64,000 bases of DNA. Origin: Chitinophaga pendula (GTDB taxonomy: Bacteria; Bacteroidota; Bacteroidia; Chitinophagales; Chitinophagaceae). The position numbers were made by a program, and so were the translations under genes. The stretch is from assembly GCF_020386615.1 (NCBI RefSeq), contig NZ_CP077769.1, positions 1,488,001-1,552,000 on the forward strand. Reading direction: 5' to 3'. Below, in pieces: positions 32,701-36,961 of the stretch; the stretch's first letter is position 1, and each line of letters begins with the position of its first letter. The notes under the pieces are model-generated. The model saw only the letters and a program-made list of their open reading frames with translations, was not told the origin of the DNA and made no database searches.

Positions 32701-34773
32701 AACAGACCAGACCTCACCGCAGATCGCTTTATCAACAACCCCTTCGGCAATCACGGCGACCGGCTGTATAAAACAGGCGACCTCGTACGCTGGCGCGAAG
32801 ATGGTAATCTCATATACCTGGGCAGAAAAGATGAACAGGTAAAAATAAGAGGACATCGGGTAGAACTGGGAGAGATCGAACATGCAGTCAGCAATATCGA
32901 ACAGGTAGCCGCCTGCTGCGTAGTACGCAAACAACAGGATGTCCACAGCCGCCTCGTATGTTACTTTGTAGCCGAACAACATCTCACAACAACAGTAGCA
33001 GCCCTCGAAGATACCCTGCGGACACGCTTGCTGACACAACTGCCCGAATACATGGTGCCGGCAGACTTTATCGCCTTGTCATCCTTGCCCGTCACCAGCA
33101 GCGGTAAAATAGATCGTAAACAACTACAACAGCTGGAAGATACCTCCCGCCGCTCCGCCGGCCATTACCAGGTGCCTTCTACCGTCGTAGAACGCCACCT
33201 CGCCACCATCTGGCAGGAACTACTGGGCATACCGCGCATAGGCGTCGACGATAACTTCTTCGAACTAGGAGGTGACTCCATCATCACCATCCAGGTCGTA
33301 AACCGCGCCAAACACTACGGATACGTCCTGCAACCCCGCCAGCTGTTCACCCACCAGACCATCGCCGCCCTCGCCGCACTACTGGAAGAACAACAATACC
33401 ACCTCGTACAGGGAGAACAAGGCATCCTCACCGGCACCGCCGGCCTGCTGCCCGTACAGCAATGGTACCTCGAAGATGATAGCAACGCCTCCGATCACTT
33501 CATCCAAAACGTACCCGTCGAGATCAATAAAGCCATCACCCCGGAAATATTACAAACTGCCATCAACGCATTGACGAACTACCACGATAGCCTACGATTC
33601 GCCTACCGCCGCATAAAGGGGCAATGGCAACAAACATATGGCACTGACAATGGTAGGGTAGTAGTGACAGACCTCCGGGACACGCCTGCCGCTGATCTCC
33701 CCCAGGCAATAACTACACACGAAGATGCCTGCAAACATAGCCTGCATATGCAGGAAGGACAGCTGGTATGTGCCGCACTGTCCCTCATGCCCGACACCGT
33801 AGCGTCCAATAGGTTACTGCTCATCATCCATCACCTGGGAATAGATGTCGTGTCCTGGAGGATCATACTCGATGACCTCGATCGCATCTTACAGGCACTG
33901 CAGTCCCATCAGGTCATCACCTTCCCGCCCAAAGGCAGCTCATACCGCGAATGGTATCAAACATTGGAACAATATGGTCAAAGCGCCCGCCTCCTGTCGC
34001 AACGCCCGTACTGGTACCAGGCCATGCAGCAATACACCCCGCTATACGTAGACAAACAACACGACGGACTGGTGAAGATCAGCGACATGACCGCCCATCG
34101 CGTAAAACTGGACGTTACCCTCACCAGGCAACTACTCCAGGAACTGTCGCCAGCCTATCAGACAGATGCAAAAGATATCCTCCTGACGGCCCTCGCTCTC
34201 ACCCTCAGCGAATGGATGCAGACAACTAAAGTATCCGTCGGCTTCGAAAAACATGGCCGCGAAGATCTCGATACCGCAATAGATATCAGCCACACCACCG
34301 GCTGGTTCACCACCTTGTCACCCGTCCTCCTTGATACCAGCACCGCCGCAGACAAAGGCTCCTTGATCACCAGCATCAAAACCAGCTTGCAACAGGTCCC
34401 CGACAAAGGCATCGGATTCGGCGTACTGAAGTACATCAACAAAGACCAGGCCCTGCAAGGCAAAGACCCCTGGGATGTCATCTTCAACTTCCATGGACAG
34501 ACCGACAACATAAGCAGTCACCACCAATGGATCACCCTCACCGATAATACATCAGAACTTAACCTGATAGGCGACTATACCATGCGTTTCCTGCTCTTCG
34601 TAGATAGCGCAGTAGCAGATAATGAACTGCTCGTAGACTGGCTGTATAGCACCCATCACTATAACGCAGCAACGATCGCCGCACTCGGAGAGGCGTATAT
34701 CCGCCATCTGCATGAACTGATCGCACATTGCTTGAAAAGGATCAGCGAAAGACAACAACTGTTCCTCGCCTGA
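15799..34773 (+). CDS. hybrid FAAL-PKS-aminotransferase-NRPS megasynthase, predicted to make a beta-amino-acyl tripeptide
   Basis: A single protein of about 6,320 residues (numbering below is from the upstream ATG at 15715). I prefer the ATG at 15799 (MSKPNLLPTL), because the 28 preceding residues are a His/Tyr-rich stretch unlike the family. Order: FAAL, ACP (S650), KS (C881), AT (S1332), ACP (S1674), PLP aminotransferase (K2159), C1, A1, PCP1 (S3351), C2, A2 with an inserted N-methyltransferase, PCP2 (S4803), C3, A3, PCP3 (S5855), epimerase (H6040). There is no KR, DH or thioesterase. All key catalytic residues are present, so it should be active. Logic: fatty acid loading, one malonyl extension, beta-keto to beta-amine, then three amino acids with the second N-methylated and the third D. 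The order to the aminotransferase is that of mycosubtilin/iturin and microginin starter modules. A monooxygenase gene follows by 34 bases. The product is not identified. Confidence 0.95.
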   Translation: MSKPNLLPTLTALLIAQKNNLDKGITFISAANKEDYLSYQHLYNNALSILGYLQHKGVKPGDEVVLQLQDNKTFIQYFWACILGGIIPVPVAVTYQGENAQKLHRIWQLLHHPYLLTNKEAFGKLNDKSTAASSLANRTIYVEEAGNNIGDGVIHHAGSSDIAFLQFSSGSTGNPKGVVLKHSNLIANITSALPTHTCEEDRRLSWMPLTHDLGLIFFHLYPLAIGAQHFLMPTDLFIRHPLLWLQKVSEHKATITGSPNFGYKYYLNQFSPEKVEGLDLSSLQIIINGAEPIAGTLCRNFLHTLSRYGLSASAMCPAYGLAESTLIVTFAPADSTVESLFVKREALTVGRYITEPGMIEQAKTPENMEIVNAGKIIADTTLRITDDQGNILSDGGVGIIWVGGPSVTSQYYNNETATNAVIENGWLNTGDTGFMWNDALYIVGRVKDIIIVNGLNVYPHDIEQTAEAIEGIETGKVLACGVPNEDESSESIVVFVLFKLSIEKFVPIARQVKRLIAEQLGLDVKHVLPTRKIAKTTSGKVKRYLFSEEYRNGIYNEIIRTIDAIEEQEWQIAQTAVTQQQRVRPHQTIIRAWLETWLQQKLRITAAVLSPVKTFREYGITSLQAVALAQDLEHFLQQPVDNTVVYNYPNIQLLSLHLAGEEQPANTTPHPLSTSTDDDKVAIIGIGCRFPGNVNTPDDFWRLLIEQRNAITDIPEDRWNIPGYFDSTPGTRGKMYTRQGGFLSGVDQFDPLFFGISPKEAEAMDPQQRLLLEVCWEALEHAGLQPASLRGSDSGVFIGMGADDYGQIIRENQDVTWFEDAFTGLGTERSIAAGRIAYLLDLHGPAIQLDTACSSSLVAVHQACQSLLYDGCSMALAGGVNLMLSPDGTVKLCQMNALSPTDTCKTFDDSADGYVRSEGAAVIVLKKLENAIADGNNILAVISGAAVNHDGLSNGISAPNGVAQQQLINKALHRAGINAANVQYVETHGTGTRLGDPVEVQALNAVYGNNRHAGQPLLLGAVKSNIGHLEAAAGIAGLIKAVLCLQHQQIPATIHQHTPNRFIPWKDMPVQVVDRLTPWNAGNNIRRAAVSAFGLSGTNAHVILEEAPPTATNVITTSYKPSYPLVLSAKDSKALKALAQRYSSHLQQNDLPLPDLAANMVFTRESHTHRLAIAAESIPALRQALQQFGDDQLSRDIIYGVHNAGIPKLAWLFTGQGSQYWEMGKELYAHNAVFKQVIDHCDAYLQKQWDISLLDLLYQHDKTTGNARLRETRYTQPALYAIGCALADTWRSWGITPSVVAGHSVGEFAAAYTAGVFSLHDGLRLITARAALMHAIEQPGSMAMAFGPEDIVNNIIQPFGNALAIAAVNGPNLIVISGQKAAVAEALTALKQAGIGSRELAVSHAFHSPLMEPMIPAFREVAANIRFHTPQLPLVSNVTGDSGHTAVTTVDYWCRHILAPVQFSKSIQAIRNLNIDSFLELGPQPNLLSMAQLTAPFEEGTALPSMREGQSDWSTMLQALMALYVKGAPVNWQSFFEDRPYRHLTLPAYPFQRQRYWISTSEKQTPVTAACNIATTAQPVATPAAASSAPAAANTTTTTTATTTTTAQPVRTVIINSLVDVLARLLKIDPANINVQTPFLAQGADSLILASVVRKVEQEYGLTFSMRLLFEELTTVALMADYIITHAERLPHPEPVTPVVPVPPPAPPTVADTTPVQPPPAIVTPAPTAPVAFNNGQPSTPPADAFQLLQSHLNIIAQQFQLLTLQLQNVQQTTAIPTATPLPTQQQPTAAIPTPATLSTQQQQLTVPPAQQQQPVQQINTSRPTGHTLHKKQAAIFPKIETKRGENDLTPQQQAYLEAFIQRYTIKTATSKALTGKYRPVLADFRSAAGFRFQTKDLVYPIMATASQGARITDVDGNEYIDLTMGFGVNLLGHRPEVITSAVYRQLEKGYQLGPQNPMAGEVATRIAALTGMDRISFHNSGTEAVMSAMRIARALTGKHKIAIFQGSYHGYFDGTLAIAEDMESSNHGVPIAPGIIDNMIADVLVFDYLNPNAAEQIRAHAHELAAVLVEPVQSRRPGYQPKALLQALRAMTTQENILLIFDEMITGFRVHPGGAQAHFGVNADIVTYGKIIGGGFPIGIVAGRDWCMRAVDGGIWEYDDDSYPAAETTFLAGTFCKHPVSMAASLAMLTELEHRGPALQQELNTRTTRLVNRLSTLFEQHQLPVKIQHFSSQFFFTTTSNMDLLFYHLVANGIYIWEGRSCFLSAAHTAEDIATIEQAFVDSIAALQQGGFIPGGGPSPVNIPPREHIVEEQLLAKIGASHIPQQIPLSFNQERLWFIDQLEGSIQYNIPLALRLNGQVNKHILSYTLRKIISRHEILRTVILTDEGAPYQYLTDGSQWQLTITDEPHLRNDASVLEQYVSDRIYAPFDMSKDCMLRAELITVSPATHILILAFHHIVFDDWSARVFFEELINTYNAYTNGTTAALPILEVQYKDYAVWQRRQQQGPALTTQLAHWQQQLANSIPLLLPTDFERKPVRAIKGALTQYTADKSVSHHIHQLSRSQGVTLFTTLLAAFKVLMARYSRLEDISVACPVAGRTQPELEPLMGFFANTLILRSDLSSNPSFSQLLKQVSTTVINAHEYQDLPFNKLMDAVMPERQPGDNPFLHVMFTVERLPEETDLRLGTAAVTYEPVIRQTSIADITWAVEDRPEGISIRVEYATDLFLETTIRRMMQQYITLLLAAAHNPALPVYQLPLLNENEKQQLVHTFNTTTHTYPAQRSLVDLFEERVTAHPDAIAVVAGQQVLTYRALDEKANQVAHCLQDNGVLPGHRIGLLAHRSPDMLIAIWGVLKCGAAYVPFHTGYPAARMQSMIEDAGISKVLYTDAALLRTSGIDTTVTLHITAAQSYSTAPLHATIDGQTVANVMYTSGTTGRPKGIAVTHRNIVKLAFEPGPIAIQPTDRVLQWSNYSFDGATYDIFCSLLNGAALQLTTDDVAADATQLANTFREAGITVCFITTALFNNFVDTDITALLPLRKILFGGEKVSIPHVQKALHTIGAGKLVHVYGPTETTVYATSYAVDYIHDTALTIPIGKPLANTRALILDAKQQVVPIGVDGELYIGGDGVTTGYVNNTALTAERFVTLPQQLGHWYKTGDIARWLPDGNISYSGRTDDQVKIRGYRIEPAEIERIISQLPDIAACCVVVKQKASAEKVLSAYYVPASETKEIADTHIRQQLQTLLPDYMIPAELTALSALPLTANGKVDRQSLSKQQITITSSTVEYQPPAPGIASQLATIWQQLLEVPRIGSHDNFFRLGGHSLLATRVVSAVRKQLNIELAVRDLFDHPTIAQLAARLQQQQRSVQPEITAAQRPSFIPLSYSQERLWFIDQLEGSVQYHMPAAFQLSGKLNKTALADALRTIVNRHEVLRTVFLQEGTTVRQHILRPDQWQLQQVDGRTFPDNKTLQTYIDQLIKVPFDLSADHMLRVHLLALGTDTHILVLCMHHIAADGWSLSVMIKELLDLYNTYDTQGTSSLTPLPVQYADFAIWQRQQLSGERGAKQLAYWKQQLADVSVLQLPSDYERPALSSTRGDLVSFHIGAALTAQLHTLAHQQDCTLYMLLLAAFKVLLYRYSGQEDITVGSGIAGRMQAETETLIGFFVNTLVMRSQVQGELPFSDFLARVRTTTLDAYEHQEVPFEKIVEAVAGVRDTGRNPLFRVMFTLQNVPAIPALQLGEVTLKSTPIPHTTSLFDLFWSISEHNDDTAIAIEYSTDLFTERTIRNMMAHYITLLQHIVQHPMARIFTLELLDKTQQQQIITVFNNTTAPYPDMSSIVALWEEQVQRTPDAVALVFQEQSLTYRVLEEQSTVLARYLVQNGVQQRHLVPLCVDRSPSLIVSILAILKAGAAYVPVDPGYPVQRIRHILEDTTAPLVLTSHTNVDILHAAAPDLRRLLVDEPHIADSPLPPLPITEDIAYVMYTSGSTGTPKGVLVSHRNVVSLVKAASFTALTPQQVVLSTGAVSFDATTFEYWGALLNGGTLVICPEKHLLDNSLLRHEISRNNINTMWITASWFNQLVDDDIHIFRGLTDILVGGEQLSTTHVQQFLSAYPDIRLTNGYGPTENTTFSTSWHIRHVTPGKSIPIGRPLHNRQAYVLDQQQQLCPVGITGELYVGGAGVAKGYLNQPALTAEKFIQHPQLGRLYRTGDKTRWLPDGSLEFLGRIDEQVKIRGYRIEPGEIETALQTLSEVANACVVVKQATPADKKLAAYYVPAPAALAAKEEQLYQHQVANWQELYKAAFTKNETTTAADPEFDITGWNDSFTGNPIPADQMREWLQDITSTILSLQPRNVMEIGCGTGLIYFQLASHIDRYIGADFSPVSTAQLQQHIDKKQRNYPHTTLQVRPAHEVTREDNGTIDLVILNSIIQYFPGSKYLAKVISNSIRMLKGKGHIVIGDVRDLRLLSAFKRRLAIQQLPAHTAVKDFVWQTDQDVLKEEELCLSPAFFYQLQHIHPEISHVAIHWKQASNHNELSLYRYTVVLYIGEAPGILSPEWQQWQGADSFIQAQAQLQAQQPLIAWKGVPNPRLWKERRLQTSLLDKKVQQLRDLTTAVNTQDEESMRITQLLKYVTDQGYQYRFLVAADPLEVDLLIEKVPYPGAIQPASIPALTGSIANNPLFSDSNGILEQDIRQQLSARLPEYMVPATFTAVAYIPLTNNGKADRRFLTQWQDVHGRQHTAYKAPATPLETQLAAIWQRLLGIQQISIQDNFFALGGHSLLATRVVAAVRKECALELTVKDFFVYPTIQQLAAYLEGHHGNAALPAITIAERPPQIPLSFGQERLWFIDRLQGSIQYHMPSILRLEGKLHLPALTAALQTIVNRHEALRTIIKVNDTTGEGYQYILDKDAWQLRHITTPPPAADTDALHTYIASLIAQPFQLSADHMLRAHLLSWNETTHMLVLTIHHISSDGWSIGNLVHELTVLYHAYATGNENPLKPLPLQYADYALWQRKYVSDELLRTQLTYWKQQLDGIEDLQLPTDFERPAIQSIKGAAASCLIDAPLTAQLQTLSQQQGTTLYMTLLAAFKILLHRYSGQEDIAVGSGVAGRTQEETEDMIGFFVNTLVMRSRLHAHRSFTDFLQQVKTTALNAFMHQDVPFEKVVETVGGQRDLSRNPLFQVVFLLQNTPPAPATDLAGVTLSEERSRHQTSLFDISCFVTPKGAALQIDVEYCTDLFNATTIQRWMTAYQHLLQAIVTVPHQEIGALRMLGTVEQTQLLQFNKIKPYPAVQQGHTIVERFLRQVQQTPDSDAVRFDDQVLTYQQLDEQSDQVAQALLHAGVTPDTLVPVLIDRSPQLIVAIIGILKAGAAFVPVDTTYPAERIAFILEDTAAQYILTDQQQQPVTAAHPQARYITIEDTRTMPLTKPTYRVSPQQLAYLIYTSGSTGKPKGVMIEHAGVVNLALSMQDTLRLQPGMRTLQFASIGFDAACFEIFNTLLSGGTLIMADKDTLLSGASLEALLVTQQVTLAVLPPSYLQAMKDTLGGLQTIVSAGEPLPRSLANYIRDKGIRLINAYGPTEGTVCASLTDTPVTADGAVVIGTPVANVPLYVLDTAHNLVPLGGVGELCIGGIQVARGYLNRPDLTADRFINNPFGNHGDRLYKTGDLVRWREDGNLIYLGRKDEQVKIRGHRVELGEIEHAVSNIEQVAACCVVRKQQDVHSRLVCYFVAEQHLTTTVAALEDTLRTRLLTQLPEYMVPADFIALSSLPVTSSGKIDRKQLQQLEDTSRRSAGHYQVPSTVVERHLATIWQELLGIPRIGVDDNFFELGGDSIITIQVVNRAKHYGYVLQPRQLFTHQTIAALAALLEEQQYHLVQGEQGILTGTAGLLPVQQWYLEDDSNASDHFIQNVPVEINKAITPEILQTAINALTNYHDSLRFAYRRIKGQWQQTYGTDNGRVVVTDLRDTPAADLPQAITTHEDACKHSLHMQEGQLVCAALSLMPDTVASNRLLLIIHHLGIDVVSWRIILDDLDRILQALQSHQVITFPPKGSSYREWYQTLEQYGQSARLLSQRPYWYQAMQQYTPLYVDKQHDGLVKISDMTAHRVKLDVTLTRQLLQELSPAYQTDAKDILLTALALTLSEWMQTTKVSVGFEKHGREDLDTAIDISHTTGWFTTLSPVLLDTSTAADKGSLITSIKTSLQQVPDKGIGFGVLKYINKDQALQGKDPWDVIFNFHGQTDNISSHHQWITLTDNTSELNLIGDYTMRFLLFVDSAVADNELLVDWLYSTHHYNAATIAALGEAYIRHLHELIAHCLKRISERQQLFLA
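17829..20860 (+). other. PKS module: KS-AT-ACP
   Basis: KS 17829-19130 has an intact triad: C881 in DTACSSS, and the histidines of ETHGTGT and KSNIGHLEAAAG. AT 19410-20480 has S1332 in GHSVGE and a HAFH motif at 1432-1435, the signature of malonyl-CoA specificity. The ACP has S1674 in GADSLIL. No ketoreductase is present, so the beta-keto group is left for the aminotransferase. A Thr/Ala-rich linker (about 20520-20625) separates AT and ACP. Confidence 0.92.
20870..21300 (+). other. Pro/Gln/Thr-rich interdomain linker with a central predicted helix
   Basis: About 140 residues between the ACP and the aminotransferase, first Pro-rich (VPPPAPP, QPPPA), then a short amphipathic helix (LLQSHLNIIAQQFQLLTLQL), then Gln-rich tracts (QQQQ several times). 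The DNA is rich in CAA/CAG and ACA triplets. The helix sits where iturin-type synthases also carry a short coiled segment before the aminotransferase; that parallel is from memory. Confidence 0.7.
21330..22680 (+). other. PLP-dependent (GSA-type, class III) aminotransferase domain
   Basis: An embedded domain of about 450 residues related to glutamate-1-semialdehyde aminotransferase. It has MGFGVNLLGH, FHNSGTEAVMSAMR, SYHGYFDG, IFDEMITGFR and the PLP-binding lysine K2159 in TYGKIIGGGFPIG. In mycosubtilin, iturin and microcystin-type systems this domain transaminates the carrier-bound beta-keto acyl chain to a beta-amino acyl chain. Confidence 0.92.
22780..25890 (+). other. NRPS module 1: C-A-PCP, predicted Ile/Leu/Val-like
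   Basis: The C domain has HHIVFDD at 2485-2491 (the usual final Gly is Asp). The A domain's specificity residues, read by eye against GrsA, are D-G-Y-F-L-G-V-V-Y-K, one position away from DGFFLGVVYK, which I recall as an isoleucine code of bacitracin synthetase. The PCP serine is S3351 in LGGHSLLA. This C domain would condense the beta-amino acyl chain with the first amino acid. Confidence 0.85.
25920..30240 (+). other. NRPS module 2: C-A(with N-methyltransferase)-PCP, predicted N-methyl-Val-like
   Basis: The C domain has HHIAADG at 3535-3541. The A-domain code by eye is D-A-F-W-L-G-G-T-F-K, very close to the valine code DAFWIGGTFK. A class I methyltransferase (about 28640-29790, SAM motif EIGCGTG at 4381-4387) is inserted between core motifs A8 (KIRGYRIEPGEIE) and A9/A10 (LPEYMVPA, NNGKADRR), the standard place for N-methyltransferases. 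The PCP serine is S4803. Confidence 0.87.
30285..34740 (+). other. NRPS module 3: C-A-PCP-E, predicted D-configured hydrophobic residue
   Basis: C domain with HHISSDG at 4991-4997. A-domain code by eye is D-A-F-V-V-A-A-V-C-K; the A-A-V-C-K half resembles Phe codes, but no full match is known to me. The PCP has the GGDS form (S5855) usual before epimerases. The E domain (33420-34740) has HHLGIDVVSW with H6040, plus EKHGRE and GWFTTLSPV. The protein ends here with no thioesterase. Confidence 0.85.
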
Positions 34774-34806
34774 TCCATGCTTGTTTAACTAAATAGTATC
34801 AATCGT

Positions 34807-36165
34807 ATGATAACAAAAACATTGATGGACCTGCTGAGCGCCCCGCATGTCGATATTCAGGTTACCGGCAACATCATCCACGTAACGGGCAACAGCGCCG
34901 ACCTCCTGCCGGAGATCAGAGAACAGATACAATTACAGAAACAGGCACTCCTCAGCCACTACCAGGCTGCTGCGGGTATCGCCACCGCAGGTACAGAAGA
35001 GGCAATCGTCCGGTTTGATATAAAGGATACCATAACACCCGCCGCTCGACATCTCGACTTCAGCCTCTTTTATTTTGGCAATGCAGATGCCTACGACGAC
35101 GTAAAAGAAAAATATAAACTACTGATAGAGGGAGCCCGATTTGGTGACAAAAATGGCTTTACCGCCGTATGGACACCAGAGCGACATTTCAATGAATTCG
35201 CCGGTCTGTACCCCAGTCCGGCAGTCGCCGGCGCCGCCATCGCTGCCTCCACCTCCCGCATCGGCATACGCGCTGGAAGCGTCGTACTCCCCCTGCACAA
35301 CCCCATCAGAGTAGCAGAAGAATGGTCCGTAATAGACAATCTCTCCGGAGGCAGAGCAGGCATCGCCTGCGCCTCCGGATGGCAAGCCAATGATTTCGTG
35401 CTCGCTCCCGATCACTACACGGAAAGACATGCCGTCATGTATAAACACATCGAACAAATACAACACCTCTGGAAAGGAGGTGCCATCACCTTGAAAGATG
35501 GCAACGGACAACAGAAAGATACCCGCATCTTCCCACGTCCCCTGCAAATACAATTACCCATGTGGATCACCTCCAATGGTAACCTCGATACCTTCCGCGC
35601 CGCCGGTCGCCTCGGCCTCAATATCCTCACCAACTTCTGGGGTAGCTCGCCAGACGAACTGGGCGAAAAGATCAACGTATACCGGCAAGCCCGGCGCCAG
35701 CATGGACACTCGGAAGGAGAGGGCAAAGTAACACTCATGCTGCATACCTACGTAGCCCCCACCAGGGAAGATGCCTACGAAAAAACCCGTACCCCCCTCA
35801 TCAACTACCTCCGTTCCTCCTTCGGCCTGTTCCGGCACTTTGTCGCCAGCAATGGCAACAATCCCGAAATACAGCGCTTCAGCGAACAAGAGATCGAAAA
35901 TATGTTGGACTATTCTTTCTATCGGTATGTGTCCGGCTCCAGCCTGGTCGGCGCACCGCAAGATGTAGAACAGGTGCTTATCAGGTTCAGCAGCCTGGGA
36001 GTAGACGAGATCGCCTGCCTCATAGATTTCGGACTGGAATATGAAGACATCATGAAAGGATTGCAACGGCTCACCGCCGTCAAAGACAACTACCAGGCAA
36101 TGGTCAGCACCGCCACACAGTCAGCCCCATCGACCGACCTCCCGCTGGAAGTTGCGGGTTTCTGA
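34807..36165 (+). CDS. stand-alone MupA/Atu3671-type luciferase-like monooxygenase with TubC-like docking domain
   Basis: 452 residues. Residues 1-52 (LMDLLSAPHVDIQVTGN, IIHVTGN, LLPEIREQIQLQKQALL) match the helix-hairpin-helix pattern of TubC-type N-terminal NRPS docking domains. Residues about 75-430 are a flavin-dependent luciferase-like monooxygenase: DFSLFYFGN, VWTPERHFNEFAGLYPSPA, RAGSVVLPLHNPIRVAEEWSVIDNLSGGR, and CASGWQANDF. This subfamily is usually embedded in PKS/NRPS proteins. In microginin- and puwainaphycin-type synthases a monooxygenase follows the aminotransferase domain. The C-terminus (TATQSAPSTDLPLEV) is linker-like. It follows the megasynthase by 34 bases, so co-transcription is very likely. 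I infer alpha-hydroxylation of the beta-amino acyl chain in trans. Hydroxylation of an amino acid is the alternative. Confidence 0.9.
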   Translation: MITKTLMDLLSAPHVDIQVTGNIIHVTGNSADLLPEIREQIQLQKQALLSHYQAAAGIATAGTEEAIVRFDIKDTITPAARHLDFSLFYFGNADAYDDVKEKYKLLIEGARFGDKNGFTAVWTPERHFNEFAGLYPSPAVAGAAIAASTSRIGIRAGSVVLPLHNPIRVAEEWSVIDNLSGGRAGIACASGWQANDFVLAPDHYTERHAVMYKHIEQIQHLWKGGAITLKDGNGQQKDTRIFPRPLQIQLPMWITSNGNLDTFRAAGRLGLNILTNFWGSSPDELGEKINVYRQARRQHGHSEGEGKVTLMLHTYVAPTREDAYEKTRTPLINYLRSSFGLFRHFVASNGNNPEIQRFSEQEIENMLDYSFYRYVSGSSLVGAPQDVEQVLIRFSSLGVDEIACLIDFGLEYEDIMKGLQRLTAVKDNYQAMVSTATQSAPSTDLPLEVAGF

Positions 36166-36216
36166 TCACCCTAAAGCCGCTGCTCCAGCCGGATCGTAAC
36201 CGTATCACCGTTGTTG

Positions 36217-36933
36217 CTATAAAGCATACAACGCCAGCGCAATAAAAGCACCGGATAAGGTGTTGAAGAAATTGACCATATTGTTACCGATAATACCTCG
36301 CCGCTCTAGGGAGGCGCCGAGTAAAGAATCTACCAGGTTACCCAGCACGCCTCCGGCAAACACATACCATGCACTGCCATCTGGTACTACCGTCATCGCA
36401 TACACGACCGCAATGACCGCTGCCCCACCGGCTCCGAGCAAAGTACCTTCCAGGCTCACCACACCGTCCAGCCCACGCGCCTCCTTTCTGAAAGTTAAAA
36501 TGTTATAATGCCGCTTACCATACACAACACCCAGCTCCGACGATAGCGTATCCGCTGTAGCCGCCGCAAGACTGGCCGCCATCATCATCAGGGATGGCGC
36601 CTTCAGGTCCGGGTGCAGAAATGCCAGCACAGAGATCGCCGACGCCACCCCACCATTAGCCAGCACCTGCCCGCTACGCCGTATCTCAGGATGCGCATCT
36701 GACTGCTCCTGCAATGCCTTCTCTGCCTTCCGGTGACCGGTAGCCAGCGTTGCCAGTACAAAAAATACCGCCAGGAATAACAACCCGGGCAAACCACCGC
36801 CCAGGTAAATACAGATGCCCGTCAGCCATGCCATCATCCCAGCCGCAAAGGTCAACTTGCGCTTCCGGATACAAATGGCCGCCACAGCCAGTAAAACAAA
36901 GGGTACTATTAATGCAAGAACAGATGACGACAT
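36217..36933 (-). CDS. DUF92 family integral membrane protein
   Basis: About 238 residues from the ATG at 36933 (MSSSVLALIVPF); an upstream in-frame ATG at 36993 would add 20 polar residues and overlap the neighbouring gene. Some six hydrophobic helices, with the family signatures RRSGQVLANGGVAS, SLAAATADTLSSELG and GNLVDSLLGASLERRG. DUF92 is related to phytol/dolichol kinases (plant VTE6 is a phytyl-phosphate kinase). The bacterial function is unproven and I infer only membrane lipid or isoprenoid phosphate metabolism. It is the last gene of a leftward group. Confidence 0.85.
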   Translation of the reverse strand: MSSSVLALIVPFVLLAVAAICIRKRKLTFAAGMMAWLTGICIYLGGGLPGLLFLAVFFVLATLATGHRKAEKALQEQSDAHPEIRRSGQVLANGGVASAISVLAFLHPDLKAPSLMMMAASLAAATADTLSSELGVVYGKRHYNILTFRKEARGLDGVVSLEGTLLGAGGAAVIAVVYAMTVVPDGSAWYVFAGGVLGNLVDSLLGASLERRGIIGNNMVNFFNTLSGAFIALALYAL

Positions 36934-36961
36934 GCCCAAAACTACCTTAATTATTTGATCA

